A DNA stretch of 53,095 nucleotides. Source: Leptothoe spongobia TAU-MAC 1115. GTDB taxonomy: Bacteria > Cyanobacteriota > Cyanobacteriia > Phormidesmidales > Phormidesmidaceae. This document shows, in pieces, positions 41,372-49,948 of the stretch (within the stretch, counting starts at the first letter, position 1; each line of letters opens with the position of its first letter). The translations under genes and the position numbers were made by a program. Under the pieces are notes generated by a model. The model made no database searches, had not been told where the DNA came from, and saw only the letters and a list, made by a program, of their open reading frames with translations. The stretch lies in contig NZ_JADOES010000038.1 of assembly GCF_018739885.1 (NCBI RefSeq), positions 1 to 53,095 of the forward strand, in the 5' to 3' direction.

Positions 41372-41537
41372 CCCCCCTTGAAACCAGCAAAAATGTTCCT
41401 GATAAACATTCAAAACCCTTTATACAAGGTCTGCCCAAGTTTTTTAAAACTACCATTGCCGATTCAAAAAAATATGTTTAACATTTAGTTACATAGGTGT
41501 TACCCACCTTAACGTTTCGTTTGAAGGATTTCGAATC

Positions 41538-41681
41538 ATGGCAGAAGATAAAGCAAAGTTTGGCTTCACTCAGATTGCTGAAAACTGGAATGGTCGTCTG
41601 GCTATGCTAGGTTTCATCATCGGTCTTGCGACTGAGCTAATGACGGGTCAAGGTATCCTTTCCCAAATTGGCATCATGTAG
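41538..41681 (+). CDS. hli: High-light-inducible protein (HliP/Scp, one-helix LHC-like)
   Basis: A 47-residue thylakoid protein from ATG 41538 with ribosome site GAAGGA. It has the chlorophyll-binding signature ExxNxRxAMxGF as FTQIAENWNGRLAMLGFIIG followed by the rest of one transmembrane helix (LATELMTGQG). HliPs bind chlorophyll and carotenoid and protect photosystem assembly intermediates under high light, often next to Ycf39. It is monocistronic: a T-run terminator follows 87 bases later. The short length makes it easy to miss. Which of the Hli/Scp paralogues it is cannot be told here. Confidence 0.93.
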   Translation: MAEDKAKFGFTQIAENWNGRLAMLGFIIGLATELMTGQGILSQIGIM

Positions 41682-41767
41682 GCCCAGTAAGCATTAGATA
41701 TAGTTAGAACGGAAAATTCTCCAATCTCAGTAGCATCATTTTTCCGTACGGTCAAAGCATAATGATG

Positions 41768-41793
41768 GGACAAGCTGCGGCTTGTCCTTTTTT
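41768..41793 (+). terminator. Rho-independent terminator of the hli gene
   Basis: GGACAAGC (41768-41775) pairs with GCTTGTCC (41780-41787) around TGCG and is followed by six T residues. Confidence 0.92.
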
Positions 41794-41807
41794 ATAGCAA
41801 ACCAAAC

Positions 41808-42128
41808 TTACTCCTCTGCTTGTGGCTCACTCCAAGTCGCCACGGTCTTCAGTTCTGACGGAATCATATGTTCAGGATGAAACTCCAGCGTGGTCTCCCG
41901 ATATCCCAAGTAACCTGACTCGGTAAACGACATCAGCATGCGGGCTAACGCAATCCACACTGTTTCGTCAAATTCCCAATCTTTGTAAAACCCGGCCCGA
42001 TCAGCAATAGACTTCAGTGCCCAAAAATAACTATTACGCACCATCGACCCCTGCTTTTTGTAAGGAGGCACATCATCCTGATGAATAAATAAAACTTGGT
42101 TGCGGATCTTTGCTCTCATGGGCATCAA
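41808..42128 (-). CDS. Conserved hypothetical protein
   Basis: A 106-residue protein; three in-frame ATGs (MMPMR) leave the start open within 9 bases. Features are a basic start (RAKIRNQVLFIHQDDVPPYK), a helix (NSYFWALKSIADRAGFYKDW) and an aromatic-rich middle (EFDETVWIALARMLMSF). No motif identifies a function and no membrane helix is evident. It lies between the hli terminator and a divergent ABC ATPase gene. Confidence 0.6.
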   Translation of the reverse strand: MMPMRAKIRNQVLFIHQDDVPPYKKQGSMVRNSYFWALKSIADRAGFYKDWEFDETVWIALARMLMSFTESGYLGYRETTLEFHPEHMIPSELKTVATWSEPQAEE

Positions 42129-42272
42129 TGTTTTACAACTATATCCATATTCGAACTATGTCTAGCGTTGCTGATCACCGGTATGATCTGAGCTGTAAGG
42201 AGCTGATTTTGAAGCCTTTATCCAGATTGGCAACTTTCCCAATATCAACAACAGTACTTTTCTAAAACTTCT

Positions 42273-43127
42273 ATGGTGGCGGCTGTTTGCCTGCGAAACG
42301 TTCACAAAGTCTATAACAACACCTGTGTGGTTAACGATCTCTCGTTGACGATTCAACCGGGTGAAATCTTCGGCCTACTTGGACCAAACGGCGCGGGAAA
42401 ATCCACCACAATTCGCATGCTTACCACCCTGACTCGTGCCACTCAAGGTGACATCGTGGTTTCTGGGTATGACGTTTATCGTCAAAAGGCGGAGGTACGT
42501 CGTCAGATTGGCGTGGTACTCCAGCAAACTAGCGTCGATGGCGATCTATCTGTCTGGGAAAATATGGAATTCCACGGCAGAATGCACCACATCCCGAATC
42601 CTCAGCGTCAGCAAAATATTGATCAATGGCTAGCTTATGTGGAGCTAGCTGAACGCCGTGATGACAAGGTCAAAACCCTATCAGGCGGAATGAAGCGTCG
42701 CTTACAGATTGCTCGCGCCCTGCTACACCAGCCAAAAATTCTTTTTTTAGACGAACCAACGGTAGGTTTGGATCCGCAAACGCGTCGCCGCCTCTGGGAG
42801 ATCATTCTGGATCTAAATAAGCACAAGGGTATGACTATGCTGCTGACCACCCATTATATGGAAGAGGTGGAGTATTTATGCGATCGCATTGGCATCATGG
42901 ATCAAGGGCAGTTAATTGAGATGGGGACATTGGAGGAGTTAAGATCGAATCATGGTGAAGGCATCGTCATGCGAAAAACTGACGACCGCTGGAGCTACAC
43001 CTTTTTTCCCACCCTGCAGGATGCCAATCAGTTTCTCGAGCAGCAATCCGACAAAACTGGGATGATGACCCGCCCTTCAAATTTAGAGGATATTTTTGTC
43101 GAGCTGACTGGACATAATTTAGATTAG
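42273..43127 (+). CDS. ABC-2 type transporter ATPase (orphan)
   Basis: A 284-residue ATPase of the drug/antibiotic-export (DrrA-like) group. Walker A is LLGPNGAGKSTTIRMLTTL, Q-loop VLQQTSVDGDLSVWENM, signature LSGGMKRRLQIARALLHQP, Walker B ILFLDEPTVGLDPQTRR and H-loop TTHYMEEVEYL. The C-terminal part (LEDIFVELTGHNLD) is the usual end of this group. The permease normally follows directly, but here a palindrome and a convergent gene come next, so the membrane partner must be elsewhere. The substrate cannot be guessed. Confidence 0.9.
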   Translation: MVAAVCLRNVHKVYNNTCVVNDLSLTIQPGEIFGLLGPNGAGKSTTIRMLTTLTRATQGDIVVSGYDVYRQKAEVRRQIGVVLQQTSVDGDLSVWENMEFHGRMHHIPNPQRQQNIDQWLAYVELAERRDDKVKTLSGGMKRRLQIARALLHQPKILFLDEPTVGLDPQTRRRLWEIILDLNKHKGMTMLLTTHYMEEVEYLCDRIGIMDQGQLIEMGTLEELRSNHGEGIVMRKTDDRWSYTFFPTLQDANQFLEQQSDKTGMMTRPSNLEDIFVELTGHNLD

Positions 43128-43149
43128 CCTAGCCAAACGCCCTAAAAAC

Positions 43150-43179
43150 ATTAGGGGCGCTGCATGCAGCGCCCCTAAT
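43150..43179. terminator. Perfect 30-bp palindrome between convergent genes
   Basis: ATTAGGGGCGCTGCA is followed at once by its exact reverse complement (43150-43179). The spacer is zero, so it could extrude as a cruciform or act as a stem in both transcripts. It lies between the ABC ATPase and the convergent repeat protein and probably ends both. The centre GCATGC and AGGGGC arms recall the ggpS-glpD hairpin. Confidence 0.8.
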
Positions 43180-43214
43180 AAATAAAATCAGATTAATCAC
43201 AATTAATCCATCAA

Positions 43215-43637
43215 TTAATCCAAATAACCCATTAGTGCCGCTGCATCCTCATCAATATCATTGGATGCAATAGGACGGTTACCAGGCAAAGTCTCAAGGT
43301 CAGAAACTACTAATGTGCTAACAGCAACAGGACGATGACCGGGCAAATGATCAGTGCTAGCAATTTCAAAGTTATCAGCCATGACCGGACGAACTCCAGC
43401 CGAGGACAGATTATGAACAACCTCCACATCACTAACCGTAATGGGGCGATTGTTTGGCAGCGTATCGGTTTCAACAACGCGAGTGTTGTCCTCTAGCACA
43501 ATGATTTCATTTTTCTCAGCCTTAACAATGCCACCGCTCTTAGCTGCGGAAGACGTTGAGGACTTTTTGCGAGTGCTACTCGAAGAAGTGGACTCTTGAG
43601 TTGCCGCTTTAGTGGTTTCCGCTGCGTCGCTGCTCAT
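43215..43637 (-). CDS. LPxxRP-repeat protein
   Basis: A 140-residue protein from ATG 43637 (MSSDAAETTKAATQE); a longer reading to 43730 has no ribosome site. Residues 1-45 are Ser/Thr/Lys-rich and probably disordered. After IVKAEKNEIIVLEDN, the remainder consists of four copies of a ~20-residue unit with the core LPxNRPI or variants: TLPNNRPITVSDVEV, SSAGVRPVMADNFEI, HLPGHRPVAVSTLVV and TLPGNRPIASNDID. The regular spacing suggests a small solenoid or a linear set of binding motifs. I know of similar repeats in other cyanobacterial hypothetical proteins but no function. Confidence 0.7.
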   Translation of the reverse strand: MSSDAAETTKAATQESTSSSSTRKKSSTSSAAKSGGIVKAEKNEIIVLEDNTRVVETDTLPNNRPITVSDVEVVHNLSSAGVRPVMADNFEIASTDHLPGHRPVAVSTLVVSDLETLPGNRPIASNDIDEDAAALMGYLD

Positions 43638-44019
43638 AACCTTATAACCCCTAGTACTAATTGAAGTAATGCCTACGCGGCATGCATGCCTATGGCACTC
43701 ATCTGCGACCCGTGATCCAGTCGTGCTCACAACCTATAGCCAGCACCGACTACCACCAGGAACACCTGTAAATTACCGGGGGCAAACCCACGAAATATCA
43801 AGGCATTTCGAATGCTTAGGCAATACAAATGTCTAAATAATTATAAGTTAAAAAACAACCTCTTTAGTTTATTAAAGCTAATCAGTCCCATAAAACCCAA
43901 TACTTTACAAAAGCCTAAGACTTAGAAATATTTCTCCCTGAGAATCGGCATTTCCTAAATTGCAGGCTACAATAATAAACACTCCATACAGCTAGCCCTA
44001 AGCTATTGGATAGTAACAA
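43638..44019. other. AT-rich region upstream of ssrA
   Basis: No gene is evident. It contains the palindrome GGCATGCATGCC (43679-43690). The promoter of ssrA must be in the last 80 bases; a TACAAT near 43970 is a possible -10, without a convincing -35. Confidence 0.4.
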
Positions 44020-44408
44020 GGGGCTGTAACGGTTTCGACGTTTTGACGAAAGTCGCGTTGTGATGCAGGTCGAGAGCGAGTCCACTCTCGGAAATCAAGA
44101 CTCAACTAAATACAGATGCAAACAACATCGTACCTTTTGCTCGTAAGCAAGTAGCTGTAGCTGCCGCTTAAAAACCTCTCTTAGGTTCGAGCGCTTATCA
44201 CCTGACTCCGTTAAGGGTGATAAGCCTAACCCCAACGGATGCGTTAGGTTGATTTCTCTGGTGAGAAGCCTAACAAAGACCTTTACCAGAGCATCCTACG
44301 TTCGGGATAATGAACGGCTCCCGCCTTGAGGGTTAGATAGGCTAAACCTGTGAATGAGTGGCGCGTTATTACTCAGGGCGGACACGGGTTCGACTCCCGT
44401 CAGCTCCA
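44020..44408 (+). ncRNA. ssrA: Transfer-messenger RNA (tmRNA)
   Basis: This RNA rescues stalled ribosomes by acting first as alanyl-tRNA and then as mRNA for a degradation tag. The 5' end GGGGCTGTAACGGTTTCGAC and the 3' T-arm GGGTTCGACTCCCGTCAGCT are diagnostic, and the two ends pair (GGGGCTG with CAGCTCC) as the acceptor stem. The CCA end is not encoded. The tag reading frame is 44118-44171, GCA to TAA, giving ANNIVPFARKQVAVAAA. Downstream repeats (GTTAGG, CCTAAC) form the pseudoknots typical of cyanobacterial one-piece tmRNA. It is a one-piece, not permuted, form. Confidence 0.97.
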
Positions 44409-44859
44409 TTTCAATAACCATAGTTAAATCTAAAGACACCTCAAATATGGGGTGTTTAATTTTTGCTACGCGATTCCCTAAATCCTATTTTTAAGAGCTA
44501 TATTCGTGGACCGACTATGCCACTGGTACTGACAACTAGACTGTCAGTATTAATCACCTGATCTAATAGAAACCACTATTGTTTTTCTTTAAGCTGAGTG
44601 AAGTATTTTTCCAACTTTAGAACAAGATTAGTTGTCAAAAACTAAGGTGTTTATACTGAAGGAGAAATCCTTCTACGTCGAAGATTATAGATGTAAGAAA
44701 ATTTGAATTATTAGCCTTGATATAGGTTTAAAAATAGTGTTTTGAGCACTTGATCGGCAGTCATCAATCATAGGTGAGTGATCGGGTTTAGACACAATAA
44801 CGTTTACTTGCGACCGCCTTGAGCTAACGCTTCTGTTTGTTTTGCTGAGTCCCTTGAAA
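44409..44859. other. AT-rich gap after ssrA
   Basis: Apart from a terminator-like hairpin at 44435-44466 I see no gene or strong repeat here. The end of the tmRNA precursor lies in the first 60 bases. Confidence 0.5.
44435..44466 (+). terminator. Probable terminator of ssrA
   Basis: GACACC pairs with GGGTGT around a nine-base loop and is followed by TTAATTTTT, 30 bases after the mature tmRNA end. The stem is short, so the call is moderate. Confidence 0.55.
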
Positions 44860-45015
44860 ATGAAATTCCCATTTTGGCAATATCTTCAACAACCGGTGTT
44901 TAGCCGGGATTATAAAACCGTCTTCAGCCCATTTAAATTTTGGCAAAATCACACTCTACAACATCTAGAGCGGTGCTGGGAAAAAGAGTACCGTCAACCA
45001 GGAAAACTAAACTAA
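44860..45015 (+). CDS. Possible 51-residue protein
   Basis: ATG 44860 to TAA 45013-45015 gives an aromatic-rich basic peptide (MKFPFWQYLQQPVFSRDYKT, then FSPFKFWQNHTLQHL and CWEKEYRQPGKLN). A PF(W/K)-related pattern appears twice, PFWQYLQ and PFKFWQN. The ribosome site is poor. Codon use is normal and the composition non-random, so I list it with caution. It is followed by two hairpins that could end its transcript. Confidence 0.4.
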   Translation: MKFPFWQYLQQPVFSRDYKTVFSPFKFWQNHTLQHLERCWEKEYRQPGKLN

Positions 45016-45069
45016 ATATTGTTCAAAGAGATCGCAATATATGTTTGATTTATAACATTCCTGATTGAC

Positions 45070-45095
45070 TCTTTGTTAAGGGTTTCTAACAAAGA
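45070..45095. other. Perfect 9-bp stem-loop
   Basis: TCTTTGTTA (45070-45078) pairs with TAACAAAGA (45087-45095) around AGGGTTTC. It precedes a stronger hairpin 20 bases on. Confidence 0.5.
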
Positions 45096-45114
45096 TATGT
45101 TACTTAATAAAGCT

Positions 45115-45153
45115 AAAGGCATCGATTAACTGGTTTAATCGATGCCTTTATTT
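45115..45153. terminator. Strong hairpin terminator between convergent genes
   Basis: AAAGGCATCGATTA pairs perfectly with TAATCGATGCCTTT around a seven-base loop and is followed by ATTTTC on the plus strand. The minus strand also ends in a short T/A run, so it may serve the CHAT gene transcript as well. Confidence 0.8.
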
Positions 45154-45255
45154 TCAATACTTATTGTCTAATACGAAATTCTGAAGGCATCCACACGCGG
45201 CTTAATTTATACCGAGTAGTCGCACCATCAGCCAACTAGTTCAATCTTCGATAAA

Positions 45256-47769
45256 CTAATTTGCCTGACTCAAATAGTTTTCAATCTTCGTACGGGCTTG
45301 ATTCCAATCTGCTAATGCTCGCTCAGACCACAACCAATGGACTGATATATCAGAAATAGGCACCTCCTCTTCCTCAGCAGTCTTCATAACAGCCTGCCAG
45401 TAATCTGCAGCAACCGCTAACAAGGGTCGTTGGTCACTATCCGTCAGCCCGATCTCAGACTCCTGATAATAGGCCATGGCCAATCCAAGTTGAGCATGGA
45501 GCGTCATCGGTGCATTTTGAATATCTGCACCTGGCAGATCGTCGTGAAGTGACAGAATGGGGATACCATAAGCCTCACCCGTATCAAGGGCATCTTCCCA
45601 AATAGCAATTGCATCCTGAAAATTGCCCTGTTCGTAGTAGGCAAAACCTAACGCAACTTGAGCATCGATCCAGTTGGCTTTGACATCCAGGGCATCTTGC
45701 CAGGATCTGGCAGCCTCAGACGGCCCAATGCTGTTATCAACAAAGGAACTTTGGTTCATCAGATCCCACTGCAGTTGTCCTTTAGAAAACAGCAGTGTGG
45801 GATCATCAATAGTCCCTAGTTCAAGAATGCGATCAAGTGCCTGATTTTGCTCACCTTGAGCAGCCATTGCAGTCAGGGTCACAACAGCCTGCTCAGGGTT
45901 ACCGCTAACGATACCAGCAGTTTCGGGGATATCTGGAGGCGTATTTGAGGTCCTGGTAGGGTTGGTCGTTAGGGCTGGCTGGGATAACAAGTTCAACGGA
46001 TCATTAATCGCCACCCCCGCTAAGGCCACTAAGACCAAAGCCCCCATCCCCATGACTACTTGTCGATTTCGTCGCCTAGCAATAGGCTTCGAGGGTTGAG
46101 TAGCAGGAGCGTCAACCACATTAGGGACATCGTGATGATCGTCATAAATCGTCGCACCATCACCATCCGTCTCAGTCGACGGAACAGGACTTTGGGGAAG
46201 CGGATCCAGTTCCAGACCGGGGGTTTCTAAAGTCTCTGGTATCAATGACTCAGCAACATCCGTAGACGTGTCCTCATTAGATGTCGATGGCTGCTGGGAT
46301 AGCTCCAGATCCTCCACCAATTTTGTCATCGTCGAGGCATCTTCTTCGTTGTAGATCAGGATTTCTTCTAACTCTAAGGTTTCTACAACGTTATCTAAAT
46401 CAGCATCTTCTAAGGCAACACCAACATGGGCCTGAGGGTGCTGCTGTTCTTTATTGTTGCTAACAACCACAGACTGATCATCACGCAAAGCTTCTAGTGC
46501 CGATTCGGACTCACTGAGTAACTTATCAAGGGCACTATTATGATTTCCAGGTTTACTAGCAAGATAGCCATCAAACCCAGGCTGCATATATAAAATCGGC
46601 AGAGCCCAATAGCTATAGTGAGAACCATGGGCTGAGATCAGCCCCTGCCGGGTGCGATTAAGACACAGATCGATGGGGTTGCCCTGCTTTAGGTTCCGAT
46701 AGAGCAGCTGGGTAAAGGTAATAGCCACATCATCGGGAATGCGTTCCGCCATGGCAATCACACCAGGAATACCACGGTTGACTAACGCATGGGCTAGATT
46801 CTGCTCATGCCAGCCAACTTCGGATGTTCCACCTTGGGCATAAGCGCCCCGACAAGAATTTAAAACCGCCAGTTTGACACCATTATTTGATAAAAGTCCG
46901 GCTAGATCTTCACCACTAATACGCTCGGTCAATCCAGTCTGACGACTAACGAGATACAGATCTCCACCTGCATTACCCAGGTTACTATGCCCGGCATAGT
47001 GTAAAACCTGATAGTTACCTTGCTCCAAAGCTTGAGTCAGTTCACCTCGCCCCGGCTGCTCTAAAACAGTCAGCTGGACATCCAACTGCTGCTTGGGCAG
47101 GATGTCGTAATCTCCTCCTGAACGCATCGAAACAGGGTGCAGTTCATTTTGGAGATGCTTGGCTTCACGAGCAAGTTCTAAACGATCTTGATCATTGGGA
47201 GCGGCGATCACCATTAACACCCGTAGGGGCTGTTCAAAGTCAGGAACTGTAGCTACCGGTCGGTCATAGCCTTGACGTCGATCTAAATGGTAGCGAGAAA
47301 AGGTGACGTCAGTTCCAGTTCCCAGAGGGCGGTCACCGGCATGGAGCACTTCCCAGGGCAATTTCTGTAACTTTTCTCCCTTTAACCCTAGGCGCAGCCG
47401 GAGGGGAGAGCGTCGATTTTGAGCAACCCCTTGGGCCGTCAACCAACTATCGCGCAAAGCTTTGTCAAATAAGCTATTGTAAAGGGCTTGCCCCAAACTC
47501 ACTAAAGTGGGAAGCTGGCTGGCTGTATCCTCATCATCACTATGACCCGAACGATAGTTTGGCTTTGATGCCCAGCGTTGGCTTGACTCTCCCTTTAATA
47601 TCCCGAGCAGAGGATCATGCATGAGTGTGGACGATTCATTCAGCCAATCGTCTATGGGCCAATAAAACTGTTCCTGAGCCAGGGGAACTCCGGGTGCAAC
47701 CTGCTCCGTGCGCACCAAATATCGGTCATTGCCGACCGCTGTAATTGATATGTCAAATTCTTGGAGCAC
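45256..47769 (-). CDS. CHAT-domain protein with membrane anchor and TPR region
   Basis: An 837-residue protein. Residues 85-400 form a CHAT (caspase-like) peptidase domain: DVTFSRYHLDRR, then LRVLMVIAAPNDQDRLELAR, the catalytic His261 in QVLHYAGHSNLG, and Cys306 in KLAVLNSCRGAYAQGG. Residues 410-565 are acidic and Ser/Pro-rich linker. A transmembrane helix follows at 570-588 (VVMGMGALVLVALAGVAI) after a basic ARRRNRQ stop, which puts the CHAT domain in the cytoplasm. The C-terminal 230 residues have TPR-like helices (NWIDAQVALGFAYYEQGNFQ) and would be periplasmic. CHAT proteases act in cell-death or defence pathways when paired with a substrate, but here no partner is adjacent and the substrate is unknown. 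Confidence 0.88.
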   Translation of the reverse strand: MLQEFDISITAVGNDRYLVRTEQVAPGVPLAQEQFYWPIDDWLNESSTLMHDPLLGILKGESSQRWASKPNYRSGHSDDEDTASQLPTLVSLGQALYNSLFDKALRDSWLTAQGVAQNRRSPLRLRLGLKGEKLQKLPWEVLHAGDRPLGTGTDVTFSRYHLDRRQGYDRPVATVPDFEQPLRVLMVIAAPNDQDRLELAREAKHLQNELHPVSMRSGGDYDILPKQQLDVQLTVLEQPGRGELTQALEQGNYQVLHYAGHSNLGNAGGDLYLVSRQTGLTERISGEDLAGLLSNNGVKLAVLNSCRGAYAQGGTSEVGWHEQNLAHALVNRGIPGVIAMAERIPDDVAITFTQLLYRNLKQGNPIDLCLNRTRQGLISAHGSHYSYWALPILYMQPGFDGYLASKPGNHNSALDKLLSESESALEALRDDQSVVVSNNKEQQHPQAHVGVALEDADLDNVVETLELEEILIYNEEDASTMTKLVEDLELSQQPSTSNEDTSTDVAESLIPETLETPGLELDPLPQSPVPSTETDGDGATIYDDHHDVPNVVDAPATQPSKPIARRRNRQVVMGMGALVLVALAGVAINDPLNLLSQPALTTNPTRTSNTPPDIPETAGIVSGNPEQAVVTLTAMAAQGEQNQALDRILELGTIDDPTLLFSKGQLQWDLMNQSSFVDNSIGPSEAARSWQDALDVKANWIDAQVALGFAYYEQGNFQDAIAIWEDALDTGEAYGIPILSLHDDLPGADIQNAPMTLHAQLGLAMAYYQESEIGLTDSDQRPLLAVAADYWQAVMKTAEEEEVPISDISVHWLWSERALADWNQARTKIENYLSQAN

Positions 47770-48049
47770 TGTTAGCAGATCGCGTTCCTATTACCGTTTT
47801 GTAATGAATCCTTACTCTTTCAGGCCTGGGACCCTCACTCTAGCTGTTTTTTCTAGTATCCCCAGTAAACCAGCATAATGCGTCTAAGCAGATACAGTTA
47901 TCCCATAGATGCAGTTATCAGACTGTCCTATAGCTTTGAAGGGCATTGTCCCATGGGTCCATCAAGGTTTTATGAATTGTTGATCGTGACTATTTTAAGA
48001 GGTCCTATTTGTTGCGAAATTTAGCATTCACAGATGAATTCATCCGGCG

Positions 48050-49849
48050 TTAATGATTCTCAGCTGGATTCACGACCATGGCAGCACCACCTCCACGTCT
48101 GTTTGGCTCAGCCGCTGCCTGCATCTCACCATTAGGCCAAATCTCCAATCCTGTGGCGGCACCAATTTCATCCACTAGACGAAACTCATGACCTAGAGCG
48201 CTAAGGGCCTTGGTTTCATCCATCTCTTCTAAAGTCCGCTCAAGCAGGGTCGTATTAACATTGCGCTGGGACAGCCGAGGAGCGCTAATGGCCTGGGGTA
48301 GAGGCATGTCAAAGTCAAGCATGTTGGTAACTATACCAACCACAGTAGTGATAATGGTGGAACCACCAGGACTGCCCAAGGCAAGGATACGACCATTGGG
48401 GGTCAAGGCAATGGTGGGAGCCATGCTACTACGAGGGCGTTTGCCGGGTTCTGGCGCATTGGGATGGGGCAAGACGGTGTCAAAATCTGTCAGCTCGTTG
48501 TTGAGGATAAACCCGTAACCAGGGACAACCATACCGGAACCGCCCGTAGATTCAATAGTCAGGGTATAAGAAACTACGTTGCTATACTGATCCGCTGTGA
48601 CCAGGTGGGTGGTGGATAAACCCTCTTGACTATTGCCAGCGGCTACTTGGGGCACTTGGGTCAAGCTAGGACTGGGATCGGTTTGGTAGGGCAGTGGATT
48701 GCCAGGGGTGATGCAGGGCTCAACAGCCTGTTTAGGGAGGGAAAAATTGGCGGTATAAGCGGGGCTAAGGAGACCCGTAACAGGAGCATCGATGTATTCA
48801 GGGTCACCTAGGTAGGTGTTGCGATCGCAAAATGCCAACCGCTCCGCCTCAATCACCTGATGTAGCGCTTCACTACGCTTCAAACTCCCCAGATCGCTAC
48901 CTTCAAGAATACCTAACGTCTGGGCCACCGTAATCCCACCACTACTGGGCAATCCCATGCCATAGAACCGATAGCCCCGATAGTCACTCACCACCGGAGG
49001 GCGTACCCGCACCTCATAACGATCCAAATCACCTAAAGTCATCCCCCCAGGCTGTACCTTAAATGTGGGTTCATCCACTACCGGCGGTGCCTTTACAGTC
49101 TCCACAATCGCCTCAGAAATGTCACCCCGATAGAAACTATTCACGCCCTGGGTTGCCAGCAACCGATAGGTATTGGCCATGTCAGGATTTTTGAACGTTG
49201 ACCCCACCTCAGGGGGTGCACCATTCGGTAAATACAGCTGACTAGTCGAAGTAAATGCCCCAAACCGCTCCTGGTTTCGCACCACCTGCTGAGCAAATGT
49301 GCCATCCACGGTAAATCCAGTCTCGGCCAGCTCAGTGGCTGGAGCCAGAGCCTCGGCCAAAGATAGAGTGCCATAACGGTCCAGAGCTGTCTGCCAATTT
49401 AAGGGGGTACCTGGCACACCTACAGCTAAACCGCTACTAATACGATTTGGGAAAAACGGTAAATTCCCCCCTGCCGGATCGTCTGGGTCACGAAATAAAT
49501 CAGCCGTTACCGCGGCCGGAGCTTCTTCTCGACCATCCAAAGTAATCACCCGATCTTGATCGTGGAGGTAAATCATAATAAATCCTCCCCCACCAATACC
49601 CGCCGAGAACGGTTCCGTCACCCCTAGGGCCGCTGCCGTTGCCACAGCCGCATCGACAGCATTTCCACCCTGGCGTAGCACCTCGATCCCAATGCGACTG
49701 GCATCCACATCCACTGAGGCCACGGCTCCACCAACACCTTTAGATACAGGAACTTTATCCACCGTTTGGGCAATACCGACAAAAGCCGCCATCACCATCA
49801 CTCCAATAGCACAAAGAATCGACAGAAGATATTGTGTTCTAAGTTTCAT
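48050..49849 (-). CDS. ggt: Gamma-glutamyltransferase
   Basis: A 599-residue periplasmic Ntn-hydrolase from ATG 49849 (MKLRTQYLLSILCAIGVMVM), whose first 28 residues are a signal peptide; starts at 49870 or 49912 are also possible. It cleaves the gamma-glutamyl bond of glutathione and related compounds. The precursor self-cleaves before the Thr of the STTHLVTADQYSNVVSYTL segment, giving large and small subunits. Other conserved pieces are ASRIGIEVLRQGGNAVDAAV, EPFSAGIGGGGFIMIY, TLDGREEAPAAV (Arg binding the glutamyl carboxylate) and STGGSGMVVPGYGFILNNEL. It lies 99 bp downstream of hemJ on the same strand. Confidence 0.94.
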   Translation of the reverse strand: MKLRTQYLLSILCAIGVMVMAAFVGIAQTVDKVPVSKGVGGAVASVDVDASRIGIEVLRQGGNAVDAAVATAAALGVTEPFSAGIGGGGFIMIYLHDQDRVITLDGREEAPAAVTADLFRDPDDPAGGNLPFFPNRISSGLAVGVPGTPLNWQTALDRYGTLSLAEALAPATELAETGFTVDGTFAQQVVRNQERFGAFTSTSQLYLPNGAPPEVGSTFKNPDMANTYRLLATQGVNSFYRGDISEAIVETVKAPPVVDEPTFKVQPGGMTLGDLDRYEVRVRPPVVSDYRGYRFYGMGLPSSGGITVAQTLGILEGSDLGSLKRSEALHQVIEAERLAFCDRNTYLGDPEYIDAPVTGLLSPAYTANFSLPKQAVEPCITPGNPLPYQTDPSPSLTQVPQVAAGNSQEGLSTTHLVTADQYSNVVSYTLTIESTGGSGMVVPGYGFILNNELTDFDTVLPHPNAPEPGKRPRSSMAPTIALTPNGRILALGSPGGSTIITTVVGIVTNMLDFDMPLPQAISAPRLSQRNVNTTLLERTLEEMDETKALSALGHEFRLVDEIGAATGLEIWPNGEMQAAAEPNRRGGGAAMVVNPAENH

Positions 49850-49948
49850 AGTCAATCTATGGCGATCCATTCCAAGCATGCTCCCCATCAAAAGAGGGTG
49901 GACAATGCCCACCCCCCATCTCCTTTCAGTGCCAAAATCTAGACAAAT

